From the NCBI RefSeq assembly GCF_050948175.1, contig NC_135200.1, forward strand, positions 1,798,001 through 1,862,000: a stretch of 64,000 bases of DNA, written 5' to 3'. The notes beneath the pieces were generated by a model. That model did no database searches and was not told the origin of the DNA. It worked only from the letters and a program-made list of their open reading frames with translations. Source of the stretch: Xylocopa sonorina. Taxonomy: Eukaryota > Arthropoda > Insecta > Hymenoptera > Apidae. Positions 33,098 to 48,100 of the stretch are shown piece by piece. The position numbers and the translations under genes are program-made. Position 1 is the stretch's first letter. Each line of letters begins with the position of its first letter.

Positions 33098-36000
33098 TGA
33101 TCCGGCCTAGCCTATTAAGTAGCGAGGATTTATGTATTATATGTATATAACGGGGGAAACGCGGATACCTTTTATATTAAATAGTTCCGCTACGGTAATT
33201 TATATCCATGTTGCTACAAAAATGTGCATTACCACTCCTTTGGTTAATTTTTCATCGGATGCGACAAATACGTTGAATGTGAAAATAGGTTTTGTTTTAT
33301 GCGACGAGTTTCTCCTGCTCTACTATTCTTATTATTTTTTCAAATATATGTCGATTCAATTATTTCACCAAGTACAATAATTGCGACTGCAATTTTACAC
33401 GAAACGTTTTAGTTGTGTAGTCGTGAAAAATGATGGTAGAGCAAGCACGATTACACAAGTCGATTATAAGTCAATAATTCAAGAAACGTATGTTTTCAAA
33501 TTATTCATTATATAACAATGGCTTTGTTTTAACTGGTATTGATAATTAATTGGTGTAGCTAATTTAATTATTGTAGATTGTACGCGAGGTATTAGTTATC
33601 CGTCAAGGTTCCTACAGGCGTCACATTCCTCGAAGCAACAATTTGTACAAATATTCTACATAGGCGTATGTAGTAGCTGGTAATATTGCATAACCTATTC
33701 GTGCATCGATATCTGTGGCACGCGTAATTTGCATTACGCTACCAATATTTCTATGCTATTTCGTGGCCGATTGTATCTCTTAACTAAATGTAACCGATAG
33801 GAGCAACACGAATTAGTATGCTAATTTCATTTTTCCGGGGAAGAAGCTTTAGATATATTGAAAGAGATACCGTATTTTATCTTACTGGGCCAAACAGTTC
33901 TCGCAGAGATAATTATAGTGGCGGTTCGTTTTATTTGCAAAACCGAATTTTAAAAAATATTATCGGGCGAGAGTTGTGGATGTGGCATAAATTTTACAAC
34001 TGCAACAAAATAAATGCAGACCCGCGAATAGACGGTTGGAAACTTCCGGTGAAATATTAACGGGCGTATTAAAAAAGTTCTCGACGGTTGATAAACTATT
34101 CAGAACGGCCGAAAATCACGATTCTGATTTCAGCTTGTTGGAACAAGCAGGCAGAAGAGATGCTTGATTTACGATTTCCATTGAATAACGGGATTACATG
34201 CAATAAATTTTGATTATGGCCCGGATATAATCGATGACAGGCCGTACTACATCATTCCAACCAATTATTTTCGCTCCCGGTAACCTATATATTTACAAAA
34301 GAAAAATAATTACCGTCGAACATTGAAACGATTCCGTCGCTGCCGATATTTATGCGTTTGAAATAGTCTCTGAAAGTTAGTCACTTCTGCGCGTACACTT
34401 TTCTACTCGTACGGCTATACGTGTAATATATGCGAATCAAGGCGAGTGACAGAAAGAAGGCTTCGGCGAATTTCTGCGAGTATCAGCTCTAATTTAGCGG
34501 TCTCGATCACCGTGTTAAATTAACTACAAAATGGAAGCAAGTATGTACCGCCTGTCCTGTTCATTCGAGAGTGGCATCTAGATATCCGATCATCCCGTTC
34601 CCCTAATCTGAATCCACGTCGAAGATCAATGTCGTCGATGTCAACTATCGCTGGAAGGCAGCCAAAGCAATCCGTTTCGACGATGCGTGCAATGAGCAAT
34701 GATTTATTTACCGCGCCGATCGACCGATACCTTCGCCTCGTTCCGATTAAGTCGGACACTCGCTAATCCCATCCCTTCTTACCCTCTCGCGCCCCCTTTG
34801 TCACGTGCCGATCCTTGCGTAACGAGCCGGAGAGAGGGGGTGGGAAAAATAGAAAATCAATGAATCGACCGGAATTCAGTTATTCGAGCCACGACCCAGA
34901 TGCATAAGAGTGATTTTTAATTACCCACTAGCGCCGGAAATTCATTATCGATTTGATCGATTCGCGATGCATTTACTGCCGCCCAACTCCCGCTGATCGG
35001 CGTTCATTAACGGAATGACGCGTTACGGTCGTATCTGACGATCCGACGATCTGTAACGCGATACGACTTTAACCGGATTCAACGTAATCGTAAGAAAATT
35101 ATACCCCAGTGGTGATAATATGAAATTCGAAAAACATCGATTGGTTCGCGATTATTCTCTTTGCTCTCGTTGTTGCGCCGTTAATATTCCATAGTTTCGA
35201 ATATCGAGAATCGTTAATTACTGATTTATTAATATTATTAATACTTCATTTCACAAAGCCGGATACAATTTGTAATCTTTCATACGATTTGAGAAATGGA
35301 ATTTTTTCGTAAAACTTGTAGGATTACCTCGACGTTCTTTTGGTAAATCAATCTTTTTCCCTTCCAGTGTTCCAAGGATCCAGTGACGTTCAATGAAAAC
35401 TTCTGGCGTAATAAAACCGGACACGGAGTGACATCGAGCAGATAAAACTTTAACGAAATAAGCTGTGTAAATAAACACATGCGGAGGGATAAAAACTGAT
35501 ACGTGAGCCCAGTGGAACGAGGTCATTGGTAGCTTCCCCCCGCGTTCATTTTTACGCTTCGCGGTGGAGAAACCCCCAGGTGAGATATTTGCCTGTTCCA
35601 GATAATTACGCTACGATCGCTACGTATCTTTAATAGAAAATGTAAACTCATTTCTTATCCCCTATTAGTTGAAAAATATTCTCACCTTTTGCTCTGATGT
35701 AAATAATTTTGATTCAATAATTACTATCGTATCGTATTAAGTTAAATATTTAGAAATTACAAAGCTGCAAACATCTGACAAGATGTTTCGAATATCTTCA
35801 TAATCGATTAATATTTAAAAAAAAATGTTCAAATTTCTTGTCGAGATGTTTGGAAAGAAATATGTTTCCGAACGAATTTCGTACTTCGAGGGCAGTTTTC
35901 AAGTCTTCGATAAGAAACCATGGGCAAACGCATTAAATTCTATTTGCCAAGAGCTTTATACGAATCGATCGGTACGTAACGTCCGCGAAAGAGAAACCAT

Positions 36001-39000
36001 AACCGAACCGTCGATTCGGCGTGAAAGCCTGCGGTTTTCACAGCTAATTCGCGGTTAGGTTAGCGAGACGAATGCATCGCGCGGTAGTCAACGGGCGCGT
36101 TTATTCGAGGCGCGGACACGCGAATCAATCAGTCGTTCGGTAAGTCGGTTCGTCAGCCAGCCGGTCTCCGTGGACGTTTTTTATACGGAACAGCGTGCCA
36201 ACAGTCGACTTGGCGAGAGATTCGACGGTCAATAAAAAAACAATTACCGCGGTCCGTGACCGTAAAACGTGAGCACGCCGACCCGCCCTCTGCTCCCTTT
36301 CTCTCTTCTGCCTTCGAATGTGGACATAGCTTTCCGCGACCGAAAATTGCTTCTGCGAACGTTGCGCTGACAAATGCCGGGGAAATTGGATTGCCGATTG
36401 GTAGACTGCGGGGAACGTTGCGTTCATTCGATTAAGTCGCCTGAAAATTTCGGCCATCACTTGGCGAACGATACAAAGTCACCGGACAATCGATGCGAAA
36501 TGCACGCGGCGCTTATCGTAAAGAACTCGTAAGAGATTTGTTTCGGTCAGTTTACAGAGGCAACTTCAACATCCGTTGTAAAACTTTTATTCAGTTTCTT
36601 TTTGTTCCGAATATTCAGTTGTGCCTCCTTCTTTTCGAACTAAAATTCAATACTCGTGAAAACGACTTATTCAGAAGTGGTTTTAATGACCGGAAACATA
36701 GCAGCATTAATAATTCTTGTCGTTACCAACGATTCACCGTAGTTGATACCACTGACGGATTTCACTCGATCTCTTTGATGTATGATGACACTTTTCGTAC
36801 CGAAGAGTGCTCCATTTCGACGCAGTACTATGATCTGTGAATGGTCAGCCGCAAAGAGTACACGTCAAAAGAGCCACGTCAAGCTAGAATTTAGTAGGAA
36901 ACTCATTACCATTCTGCGAATAGCAACGAGTTTCAAATTGTTTCCGCCCATTTTCTTCCATTAATCATCGAAAGCAATATTACTGGTCATTTAAGTACAG
37001 AGACAAATTGAAATGAACAAAAGTGATAAGAGTCCCGATGAAGGCTAATAAGACGAGAAGTGTTTATCAGCGAACGAAGCAAAGCCAGGTAATTCGTCGA
37101 AATAGGGGAAAAAGGAGAGAAAGTGGACTTCCGAATAGAAGGAACGTTAAAGAGCAAAGGCTCGAGGCGTTCGCTGGCTTCTAGGTAGCATGCGGTCAGC
37201 GCATCGGGAAACGAAAGTTCTTCTTGCGCTTTGTGGCTTATTTCATTACACGTTTAAATTGGTTCGTTCCTAATCATTTGCGTGCGCGCTACACTCTCTA
37301 CGAGTAGGTCAAATGTATTGAATAGATCGACGAGGAGGAAATAAATCATTTCTTCCGCTCGCTCGATTAAGCTGGATAATTTATACTTTGGGGGAGGGGA
37401 AAAGCTCCACTAAGTTATACGCAGTTGGTTAAACGGTTGCGCGCGCGTCATCCTCTCTCGACTCAATCTCAATGTAGAGCGCTTAACTTGGACGATAACG
37501 ATTATCGCCGACTCATCGCGTCATAATGGCAGGTTTGTGCGTCGCGGTGACGGTAACTCTGCCTCCCGACCATTCCGCGAACGTTGTACCAAGATTTCGC
37601 GCTAACCTTCGGATAATTACGACGATCGAGCAGAGTTACCATGTAATATCACGAATCGTTGATTACAAAAAGGAGCACATTCCGACGGTCCTAAATTTTC
37701 AGCGAAACTGCTGATCGTCGTAATCGAGATCGCTGGGATTCCTTTGATTCGGAACGATTAAAAATTACCAAGTTAGTTCCTTTTTGTTCTTTTTGTTTCG
37801 AGAGAACTCGATGAAATTTTTGGCGAATTTCAAATTAAATTTTCAATTAAATTCGAAATTTCTGAAAAAACGATTAAATAATATCTTAACAATTCCTTCG
37901 AACGAGGAATTGTTTCTTTGTTTGCAAGTTTGAAGTTTTATTACTAGAAACGAGGTTACAGATGTATAATAATATATGATGCTTGCGCTGTAAACCTTTA
38001 ACTTTCAGAAATTTTATGGTCGACTGCATTTGCCACCAGTTTGATGACCGTGCGGAAAATATCTGTCAACTCATATAAAATTTTATTCCGCGCTCGATTT
38101 ACCGATACAACGATTTTGGAAAGTTCAATACCGCCTTAAACGTGTTCATAGGTTGGACAAATTTGAAGATACCGTGGCACCGCGCGTACCAGTATTCACT
38201 TTTACACCATTTTTGTAGAGTGCTTTCCGCTGTTGCATGAAATCATCGGTCGTGCGAAGGAATAGAGAAAGATGCGTTATCGATCCGCTTTCTAAAGTGA
38301 TCGCGTGAAGTATCGCGTGTAAATCGAAGAAATTTACTTAAAAATGTCTGTGAAACCTCCGAAACTTGCTTTCGAAACTAAGAAGATATTTCACTTTACG
38401 CACTTATTTATAATTTCACGCTAAGTTTAATTCGAAGAGAATAAAAAGTTGAAAATAACTTTTATCGAAATAGATGTGCAGAGAATTTGTAGCTTGTCGT
38501 TAATTTTCCAATTACTTCGGATGTAAATACCGTTCCATTCAAGCTAAATTGAATGATTGAAAATATTCTAGTTAAGAACCAAATTTCTCAGGCGTTATTT
38601 ATCTATAATTGGACAAAATATCGGTGTGTATAAGTCAAGGAGCTTTTCGTTTGGAAAGTGTTTCGCGCGCGTTCAGTCTTTGACCGTATGATTAGGAACA
38701 CCGTTTTATCACGCGGAGCGAGAAGTATTCAGCTAGAACGATTTATTTCTTACGCGTAAACCGCAGGAAGAAACGACCTACTTCGATGTAAAAGGACTGT
38801 GAACGACTCGGTGGAAGATCAATCTTGAATATAGATAAAATAGTTTTGAACGTGTAACGATTAGGGAAACGACTACGGAACATTTCATTGGAACTTTTCC
38901 ATTGAAAGATACGGCAGATACGAAGGTAACGAAGGGATTTAACTTCTTTGCGAAAGCGTATCGGCCTAGCGATGATAAAGCTCCTTCTTCTTGGGAAATC

Positions 39001-40565
39001 AGACTTAATCTTTACGTTAAACGGCATCATTGATTTTCAAAGGCGACGTTCCGGAGAATAGAAACCCGGCTCGGGAATAGTCGAGAGCGTTCCATCAGGA
39101 ATTATCATAGCCATTCCAGGAAGTCTTATCAACTATTGCTAGCTAAAAGCATCTCAGCCGTACGCTATTTTCTTGCCGTCTTCATAAACTGACGTGGCAA
39201 TTTCTTTTCCGTTAATTAACCGACAAGTTCATTTGTTCGAACACGCTTAATTCAATGGAACTAGACTGCTGGCACAGAGTAGACATTTCTAAATGGGTAG
39301 TCGTCGCTTTCTTGGCGAGTTATTAATGGCTTATCAAGTATTGGCCTCTCGAATGAAAAATCATTCTTTGCAACTGTTGAGATCTTCAAAAATAGAATTT
39401 TATCTGCGAGACGTTAAGTAACAAGCATACGTATTTCATCGAAATAACCCGCTTAGGTTATCGTTAATCGAGGTTGGGGATTTTTCCAATCGGATGAAGC
39501 TTAAACGCCAGTCATCGCTGTCACCAATCGCTGAAACAATGCCCGAAATTATCGGGTAACCGAAGGCAGGATGAACACTAGTATCCACCAGCGATGCTTT
39601 CGGAATTGGCGCAGTGCGAGGACGCGATAAAGCTGGCAACTCGAATTTACCGTGTTACTCCTCGAACCATCCATTCTTACGTTCTTACATCACGGCTGTC
39701 AATATTTTCCACGAACATCTTTACCAGCCGATGTCCTATCTGGAAACTGTTATATTTTCCCTCGTTTTACCAAAGTCAGTGGATCCCGTGCTCGGGGTTC
39801 GACTGGACGAAATTCCGCCAGATATCCGGCCAAACTGTCGGCAAAGTTAAATTAAGACTCGGCTTTCAATTAGCGCGATAAATCGGACTTTTCACGGAAA
39901 CTTTCGTCACTTCTTACGGCTCGTTCTCCGTTGGCGACGGAGCTTCCAGATCAGCCGTACGAATCGGCGGCGACTTCTAAGAATCTTCGGCCAGCAGTCG
40001 GACAGCGACCAGCTATCCTCGATCCACTTCGTGGCCTACCGATATCGAACAGATCGATCGTAACTGTGATGATTAATTGTTGTCGGTTCTTGATTGGTGA
40101 AGATTATCTTTGTCCCTTTGTCAAGAACGATTCCAATCCATCCAAGTTAGAGAAAATTTTGTTTCTTCCCGCTGTCGATTCGACGCTAAGAGGAGATGAC
40201 TAGTAGGCGGGCAGAGCTGCGACGGTGGAATGAGCGAACGCGGGTCAGACACGACCCCGGGGCTAGTTTTGCGCGAGACGCTGGAAAAAGATGACGCTGG
40301 TCACTTGCGAGCTTATAGCGGTCCGCGAACAAAGTGAAGAAAAACCTGCTGTAACATAAATTGTCAGAGATAGAACGATAGCGGTGATGTTGAAGCAGCT
40401 TTTTGTCTTCTGTTCCACTTCTTTCGAACATAATGTCTGAGATACAGCTCGCTCTAGTGGAAATTCTGCGTAGTAATATCTCTGGAAGTATGATAGATGC
40501 GAAATTACAACTTTGAGTTTTATTTAGCGCGGGGTCCGTTATTGCGAGTCGTTGTTGCTTTCTGT

Positions 40566-40593
40566 GTTTTTTTTTCTTTTTTTTTTTGTTTTT
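40566..40593. repeat. T-rich homopolymer tract
   Basis: A run of T interrupted by single C and G residues (A-rich on the minus strand). No retroposed sequence could be recognised beside it. Confidence 0.85.
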
Positions 40594-43499
40594 AAATATC
40601 ATTAGGATCAGAGAGAAATACGTTCGCACAGGAATTTATTTTTCTAACAAATTAAGGAAATAAAAATGTTGTATTCCTAAGGTTGTATCGTAAAAATGGT
40701 GGATTTGCAATACTTAGACCGAAATGTTTTTCATCCACGTGGAAATCTCCCCTTTTCGTATACGATATACGCATCGGTTCGGTGCTTGTTAAATTTTCAT
40801 ACACAGTTTGATCCGTTCTGCGAAATTAAAAAGTTCCAGCTCGGTTGAACGAAAAAGTTTATCCATGACGTTTCGTGTCCGCGGTGTGTCCCGGGGACGC
40901 AAATTTATCCGGGGACGATTTCGGAGACTTCAATCTCGATCCGTAAGAATCTCCTCGCTGGAAATGGAGGTCAAACGGGCGGAGTTTAAAGAAATGGAAG
41001 TGGACGACAACTCTCTGAAACTTCTGCATTAAACTTATTACGAAACGGTGCGGATATCACGCGCTGGTCGCCGATCCGTTGTTAAAACTTGCGACAGTCA
41101 CAACAACCCGTTTGTAGCGGTTGCTGACTAACGTTCACCGGCGTTCGACTTCGTTCTCAGTATCGCGGCCTCGATAATTTGCTCAATTTCCGTTTCGCCC
41201 GATGCTCGATACCAGTTCGCGCGCCCAAAGTGGAACTCTCCGTGAAAGTATAATAATAAGTTTCACCGTCGGTTAATGAGTACACAGTCCTTTGTCGAAA
41301 GTTTTCTATGAGATTTCCTCGGTTTAGTACCGATGATTGATTTACGAAATATTCATAGTAGAACGATAGCTTTGCTCGTGGCTCTTCCGTTAATCGGTTG
41401 ATCGAATGATCAAAAGGATGACTAGAACCTGCATCAATCTTCGATGAACGTCTTTATATAGGCGTCCCTGGCGAACAGGGTAGTTAACACAGGCGGAATG
41501 GCTTCTCGATTGCTCTGAATTCCTGGATTTACCGTTATCGCTAGTGTCCGAATCGCGTAACGGAACGTAAAGACGACTTTGAGCATTGTAACGATGGCTT
41601 TCGCAACGTGTAACGCGATTGGCTGGCCTTCTGTCGGTACACACGTTTTGGCAGGATGAACCAAAGACGAACGGATAGAGAGAGAGTAGCCGACGTAGCA
41701 ATTGCTTTGATCCAATGTTTGCTACAATGCGTGTACGTAAACGTGCCAAATCTAGTTGTACGATCGTTCATTCGATAGACTTGACAATACCGTTTGATAT
41801 GCAGGCTTGCTAGCCCGTTGTCCGTGCCAGAATCATTAGAAACCCTTCTACTTTCATTGTTAGTCCTTAGTTTAGCAAATTTATTTTACTTGTATCTCAC
41901 TGTATTTTAACTTTAACTCGTTGACAACTGATTGTCCATAAAGAAAACAACAACCTCGAAATTTATCATTCCGGACTCGAGCCAATCTCCATTCAGATCT
42001 CTTTAACTATTCGCGTTCGCGATCACCGAGATACAAAACGGCGACTATTTTTTGCCCTGGAAAGAAGTTGGGACAACTGTCGAGCGTTCATAGTCGGCCT
42101 GAAAAATTCAGCCCCGTGCGGGCGTGAAATCGCCTTCGCCTCTTGGCATTGTCGCGGACCAATCGATACGGCCGGCGTGCCACAGTCCTACAAAAGTTTC
42201 GCCGTACGACAGGTGTCGTTACTTCATCCGGAAAAATGTAACACGTCTTTTAACCCTTTGTAACGACGCTTGCTGTTCTCGACTTGCGCCCCCTTTATTT
42301 CGCGCTTCGTCCCATCGTAAGTTATGCCTGATTCACTCTATCAATCTCACAAAGCCTTTCATTGCCACTCCGACATTCGGGGACGAGGTTCCTTTTTATT
42401 CCCATCAACGATTAATATCCTTTACCGCGTTTCACTCTTACGTGTCATCTTTTTAACCGTGAGAATTTTCGTTTAACACGTTCGACGATCCAAACTCCGC
42501 CCGTTAACGCGGTGCTGGACGAGTTGGTTCACAGGAGATTCTTTCTACTTTCGACTGGTATGATTGGTACGATTGGTATCGATTTGTAATAAATATTTTG
42601 TGTAAATTACTGAATTAATAATCATCCAATTGGGAGATTTTCGCCTTCCTGTTTCAACGTTTCGTCAGTTAACGGTGAAATTGCAACGCGCGCAGTGACA
42701 TTACTCTCTTGTCTTAACTTCCGCCTCTCAACTTTTAACTTAATTTCCTACTGAACTCTCATGTGCGTCGAACTTTCGGATCGAATTATACGCGTGTACG
42801 TAAGCTTAACTAATTTCTTGGCACGGCGGAAAGTTCCGTTTAGAATAATGCATCACCTCACTCGAATTTTCATATATCTCTGGTAGTATTCGCTTTATTA
42901 GCGACAGCCTTATTTTCTGCGACAGATCGCGTGCAACGCGTTGCATGCCTGTCAGTTTTTCGAAATCCTCTTAATAACCGCTGCACGAGTAGCATACTTC
43001 GAGTTGCTAACACGTAGAAACAATGTGGATAGAATTTTACGAGGGTCGAGTGAAAAGGGTCGATGAAAGCTCTAAGGGATGATATTCGCGTCGGTCACGT
43101 ATGATGGTGTCATGCCGTTGGGCTATGGTGTAGCAGCCAACAACTCACGACGAAGAACGTATGCTTCCGTTTTACGCGCCCATGCGTTAAATATTCAAGA
43201 AAAAAGGAAAGATTCCTACTGTTTGTCCACTTTTTTTTCTTATCGTTCAAGAGTAGGAAACGTGGCTAGAGTAGGAACCATGGCATTTAAAACACTGTGC
43301 GCGGGCTTGCATCTCTAGATTAGTTTCGTTAACAACTCTGTTACTGTTTTAGTTTTAATTAGATTATTTCTCTTCCTTTTGTACATTCGTCTTTGTGCGT
43401 AATTTGAATAACGTTTTTTTCAAAAGAGAAAGTTTTTTAAAAGTTTCTAGTGGTTTTCGCTTCTAAAGTTCTTCTCTGTAAGTTGGAAAAGGTACAACA

Positions 43500-43514
43500 T
43501 TTTTTTTTTTTTTT
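43500..43514. repeat. T15 homopolymer
   Basis: Fifteen consecutive T residues; no associated element was recognised. Confidence 0.9.
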
Positions 43515-45049
43515 AATTACAGGACGTGTATTTACGAGTACTTTTCATTTTATAGTTTTACATCTACGCAATTTTATTTTACATTCTATTTTTTCAAACA
43601 TTTTGCCTGTTATTTTCTTATTCTACTATGGAACGATCACCAGAAAACGTATTTTCTATTTCCTTATTCGCATTATTCTTCCTAATTTCCTGTATCATTT
43701 TCAAAGTGTTCCGGGTTACATAGGAAACTACCATGGCCGACGTTCACTGTTAAAATAAAAACCATGAAGAAGCCATTTCACTCGTCATAACCATTGCTAA
43801 TAATTTTGATCCCTTATCGAGCACACTTTGCGGATTGGACATATATTTTGAACGTTAACGGGCACCTATAATTCACCTTGTTCCGCATCTACCGTCTTCC
43901 ATTCATGGCCGCCCTCCGACGCGAGAAGTATGATATCCTCCTATGCATATTCCCACTTACTTCAAATGCGCTGGCAATAATTCGCGATGCACGCGCGAAC
44001 AGCTCGTTGCATAAATTTCAATTTCCTCTTGTTTTCGATCTGTAAACAGGGTTATTTGCCGTATCGCGTCCAACAAACAGTATTAATTGCTCGCCGATCG
44101 AATTAACGGGTTTTATTTATTCCACGTTCCATTGGAATAAAAAATCGACCCGCTCTTTTAATCCGGTTATTTTTGTATAATTGATTCAACAATTTATTCT
44201 TCATATATCATATTATCGAACTGTTTGAACTAAAATTACATTTTCTCATCAAGTGGACGTTCAAATCGGTTTCGGTTTCCACATCGCGTTTTTTATTGAC
44301 AACGAACAAACGAGTTTAACGGCTATATAATATTCTGCTTTTTTTTCTGATTTTGTGACGTTCATGTTATTCTTGCGGACATTTATTTCTGAAACCTTTA
44401 TATAATAAGGCTTCCCCCTTTTCATCTATGTAATATTAAAAATACTCCCTTTTACCTAATTACATATAAGTCAGAACGTCTGGAAAACTTGACTGATCAT
44501 GGTTTTCCTTCGCGACATCCAATTGACAAAGTCAAATTCGCATAATTTAGAATTTTAATAAAAATTGAAAATACATTTTTTTCATTCCGATTTTTCCAGC
44601 AGTACCATAAATTACAATTCGAAAGTGTAACTTTCATTATTATTGCATCAGCCTTCTAGAACAGAAATTATAAATTTGTATTTTCTGACCAATCATTTTT
44701 TTGCCTCTATTTCGTAAATCTGATATCCAACTATGTTAGCAATCGTATAAACGACCGTATTGTAGAAATATCTGGAGCGGGCATTGTTTTTCCAACGATT
44801 GTGACCACGTTTCGCTGATAGATTTTTCGCTAAGCCTTATTGTTACAATTTTATTTGCGCACGATTTCCAATAGAGCACAGTTATATGATTATCGGTTTT
44901 TCCTCTGGCGGTAATGAAATGAAAATATTTGAGAGGATCTAGCCGGCTTTCGCGCGCGGTAAACGCGGTTGTCGAAAAATCCGGACATATCATAGCGGAT
45001 TTAAAATTATCCGGCGTCCAACTGTATATTGAAACGCGGATACCTGTAA

Positions 45050-45051
<2 letters not shown>

Positions 45052-45114
<63 letters not shown>
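45052..45114. repeat. AG dinucleotide microsatellite
   Basis: About 31 uninterrupted AG units over 63 bp, the longest perfect dinucleotide run in the window. It generates artefact frames on both strands (Arg-Glu plus, Leu-Ser minus). Confidence 0.98.
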
Positions 45115-45116
<2 letters not shown>

Positions 45117-48100
45117 CATTTCGGCACACGTGGTTTCCCGCCGTCAATTGCCGTCTATTAATTCCGCTTTAATCATCGGATAAATTTTAATGAAAGCGTC
45201 GAAAATGCCGCCTTTGCTTCACTGGAAGCGATTAATCTTTTATTAAAGTGAATGCATCTTTAGCGGTCGCCGTGAAACTTAACAATGTGGAAACTGGCGT
45301 AATCTTGTATCACTGAAAATTTGATTCCTCTTGAAATTTTCGTCGTCCTTTGAATTCGGACCATTACCGCCGAAATTAATTAAAATTAATTACCTTTCGA
45401 GTTTCCATAGCACTTTTCACGGTTAAGTTTCCTCTCTACAAAAGTGCCTACGTCCGTGGAAATTTGTCAAACAGGAATAATTCCAAATAATTAGGATACA
45501 TGAAATCAAACGCATAGTTATGTAACAAATAAATTATGGATGGGATCAAAAGTGACATAAAACAAACAATAATTTGTTGAGGTAACGTCGAGGTTAAATT
45601 GAAGCTAAATAAGAAGGAAAGGTAGAAAGGAGCAAATTTCGAAAGGCGCCCGAAACGAAACGCGCCGAATACGCGTGGATTAATTTTCAATTAAAGTACG
45701 ACAATAAAGCTCGATAATACTTTAATGTATACAAATTTAATGAGTAGGGATCGTTGCATAGTGAAAATGTGCTGGTGCACGATATTTTCATTCGACGAGC
45801 ACGTAGATCTACCGTTCCGGAGCGGGGACAAAGTTTCATTAATATTTTAATGCCTCATGTAATTGCACGACTAATTTCTGAATACAGATTAACGTTACTC
45901 GTACTCGAATTAAAATGATATGTAAACGATATTTAAATCGGTATGTAAAATGGAACAGCTGACACGGTTCTTAACCCTTAATCGCGATGAAAACTATTGA
46001 AATCTCACTGTACCATTTTGCGACACGTACATCTTTATTTAAAGTAATTTTAGTAATTAAGGTAATATTTGACGAGGGTGATCATTGATGAGGGTAATTT
46101 AGGGTGTGCGTAACTAAGGCGCACCATGGCATTCTTACAGATTCTTACACCACAACACTCTTTAAAACATCGACTATGCATTGGCGGATCATCCGTTCGT
46201 TGCGTTTAATTTTCGTCCGTCGTCGCTTTTCTCTTCATTTCCTTTTCCCTGCTCTTAAAACTCCGTATAATTTACATTCTTAAAGTATCTGTACTTCTCT
46301 TACAATTAAGCTTTTCTAAAATTACGATAGAAAACCACATAAATGCATATTATGTTATATTTCCCAAACTGTGGCCCTACCGCAAGATTAGTAATCGAAG
46401 AGTAAAAGTAAAAACTAGAGGAGAGCTCGATATTGATTTGTTCGCGTGTATTTTTCAACGACGACGGGGAAAGCTCGTTTCACGAGCTTCGGTTCCACGC
46501 GCTGGATCAACGTTGACAAAGAATATGTACGTAGAAACATACATAGGTACATACACACGTACCTGCACACGTGTGTAGTATTCTATATAACGTGATACAT
46601 AATTTATAGCAGGCTATACGCTCCGAGAAGTGATCAATCTTTGTAAACCATGGCTGAGCACGTTTCCACGCGAACGACGGAAATCGCGATAGGAAATTCG
46701 TGGTTCGAGACGCGCGGTTTCTACCCTCGTATATCGCGATGGGGAGCAACGTTTTGATTTCTTCACTCATAACTAATGCCGGCTCGCGTCGGTGCTGTGG
46801 GGATATATGGTGTTCCGATCGAATCTCGCTGGATGGGCGTAGCGAAATTAGGCGCGAACGCGCCGGTACGATTTTTATCAATCACCCGCGGCTGCGTTTT
46901 TCTGTTCGTCCCCGTGTTTTACGTTTCATCTAACTCGCGGCGAGTGCCTCGATAAATTTTTTTCTCTCCGACGCCGTGACGAACAGGAAGCAATCGTAAA
47001 ATGTTTGATTTGAAATGTTCTCGCGATGCGCACCGATTCAAACTGTGCAAAGTGTGTTTAGAACCCTTTTCTATTCCCCAGGAAATCACTACATTCCAAC
47101 AGTATGGCATAAGATAACAGGTAAACAGTTTCTTTTGATATAATATTTTAAAATTACTTTCGTATCATTATTCCGCGAAGAATATCAGAAAATTGATGAT
47201 TGCTATCAATATTCCGCTACTTCATTCATACACGTTACTCCCTGGATATATTCATTAAAGAATTCTCTATTTCCAGATTTTCCGAAGAGTTTTTCGCTAC
47301 CGATTGCTCCGTCGAAAATCGAAAATTACATTCAACCATTCGACCGTTCTTGTCGTTGCAGAGCGCGGTTTCTCGGCCAAGTCAAGGTAAGGGATAAGGC
47401 CAAATAATAGGAAAGGTAGAACCTAAAACTCGTTATGATCGACCTATACACCTAATTCGCGGTCAAATTGGATAAATTCCACTTTTCTGTAGAGAATTTT
47501 TTGACTTGACAAAGTTAATCGTTCGATATTAGCCAATCGAGCTGAACTAAGTGGTTGACGATCGAACGGCTCGTAGCTGGACTCCCAACGAAGTCGTAAA
47601 TCTGTTATACCGAACAGTAATTAACAAACGGGGCATGCACGACAAGACCGATGCAGGTGAGCGCAGTTCCTTGGTAAGCTAACGCTGCAATTATACGTAC
47701 GTCAACTAGAATGAATACATCATTCGCTCGCCTGGGGAATGCAATCATTGTTACTTGACCGTGTAAACGCGTGGCAATGGTCCCGTTGGAATTATGTATC
47801 GGAGCTGAATAGTCGGCGCGACGACAAACTGATCAGATGACTGTGCAAACTGTACCGCACAAAAGAGATCGGTTCACCACTTTGGTCGTTTCGTTTTAGT
47901 AATCTCCGATAGAACTGAACCTCGAACAAACACGATTGTGCATCGATTTTTCTGATAGTTACTTCGGAGAAGAGGATGATGCATTTATCAACTACCGATT
48001 ACTTAAATTCTGTTGCATTATCGATGTACTTTTTTATGTTTTTGAAATTATTCCTTCATTTGAGATCAAGTGGTAGAGTCTGTCGCGTCACGAAAAGAGT

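Larger units (their letters stand above)
30881..38700. other. Gene-free stretch
   Basis: No gene was recognised. CpG-rich patches lie at about 31330-31640, 34440-35060 and 35980-36480. The frames there (for example 34520-34759 minus, 36125-36460 minus, 36493-36840 plus) have no recognisable domain. Small repeats and hairpins are listed separately. AT-rich DNA fills the remainder. Confidence 0.5.
38701..45051. other. Gene-free stretch
   Basis: No gene was recognised. CpG-rich patches lie at 39590-40330 and 40850-41240, with overlapping frames on both strands and no domains. The 147-codon minus-strand frame at 40186-40629 begins in a T-rich homopolymer that reads as poly-Lys, and is considered spurious. 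Positions 43320-44700 are AT-rich with little structure apart from a T15 run. Confidence 0.5.

Noticed and set aside
36050..36066. TTAGG telomere-like word; also CCTAACCTAA at 28611
   Set aside because: Only one or two units, far below a telomeric or interstitial array, and expected by chance.
36129..36145. Initiator TCAGT followed by donor GTAAGT
   Set aside because: The implied first exon would be about nine bases long and no TATA or downstream element is present.
40186..40629. 147-codon minus-strand frame
   Set aside because: Starts inside a poly-A-like tract reading as poly-Lys; no domain and low complexity at the N-terminus.
44736..45183. 127-codon minus-strand and 84-codon plus-strand frames
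   Set aside because: Both are carried across the AG microsatellite, which has no stop in any frame. The flanking parts show no domain.
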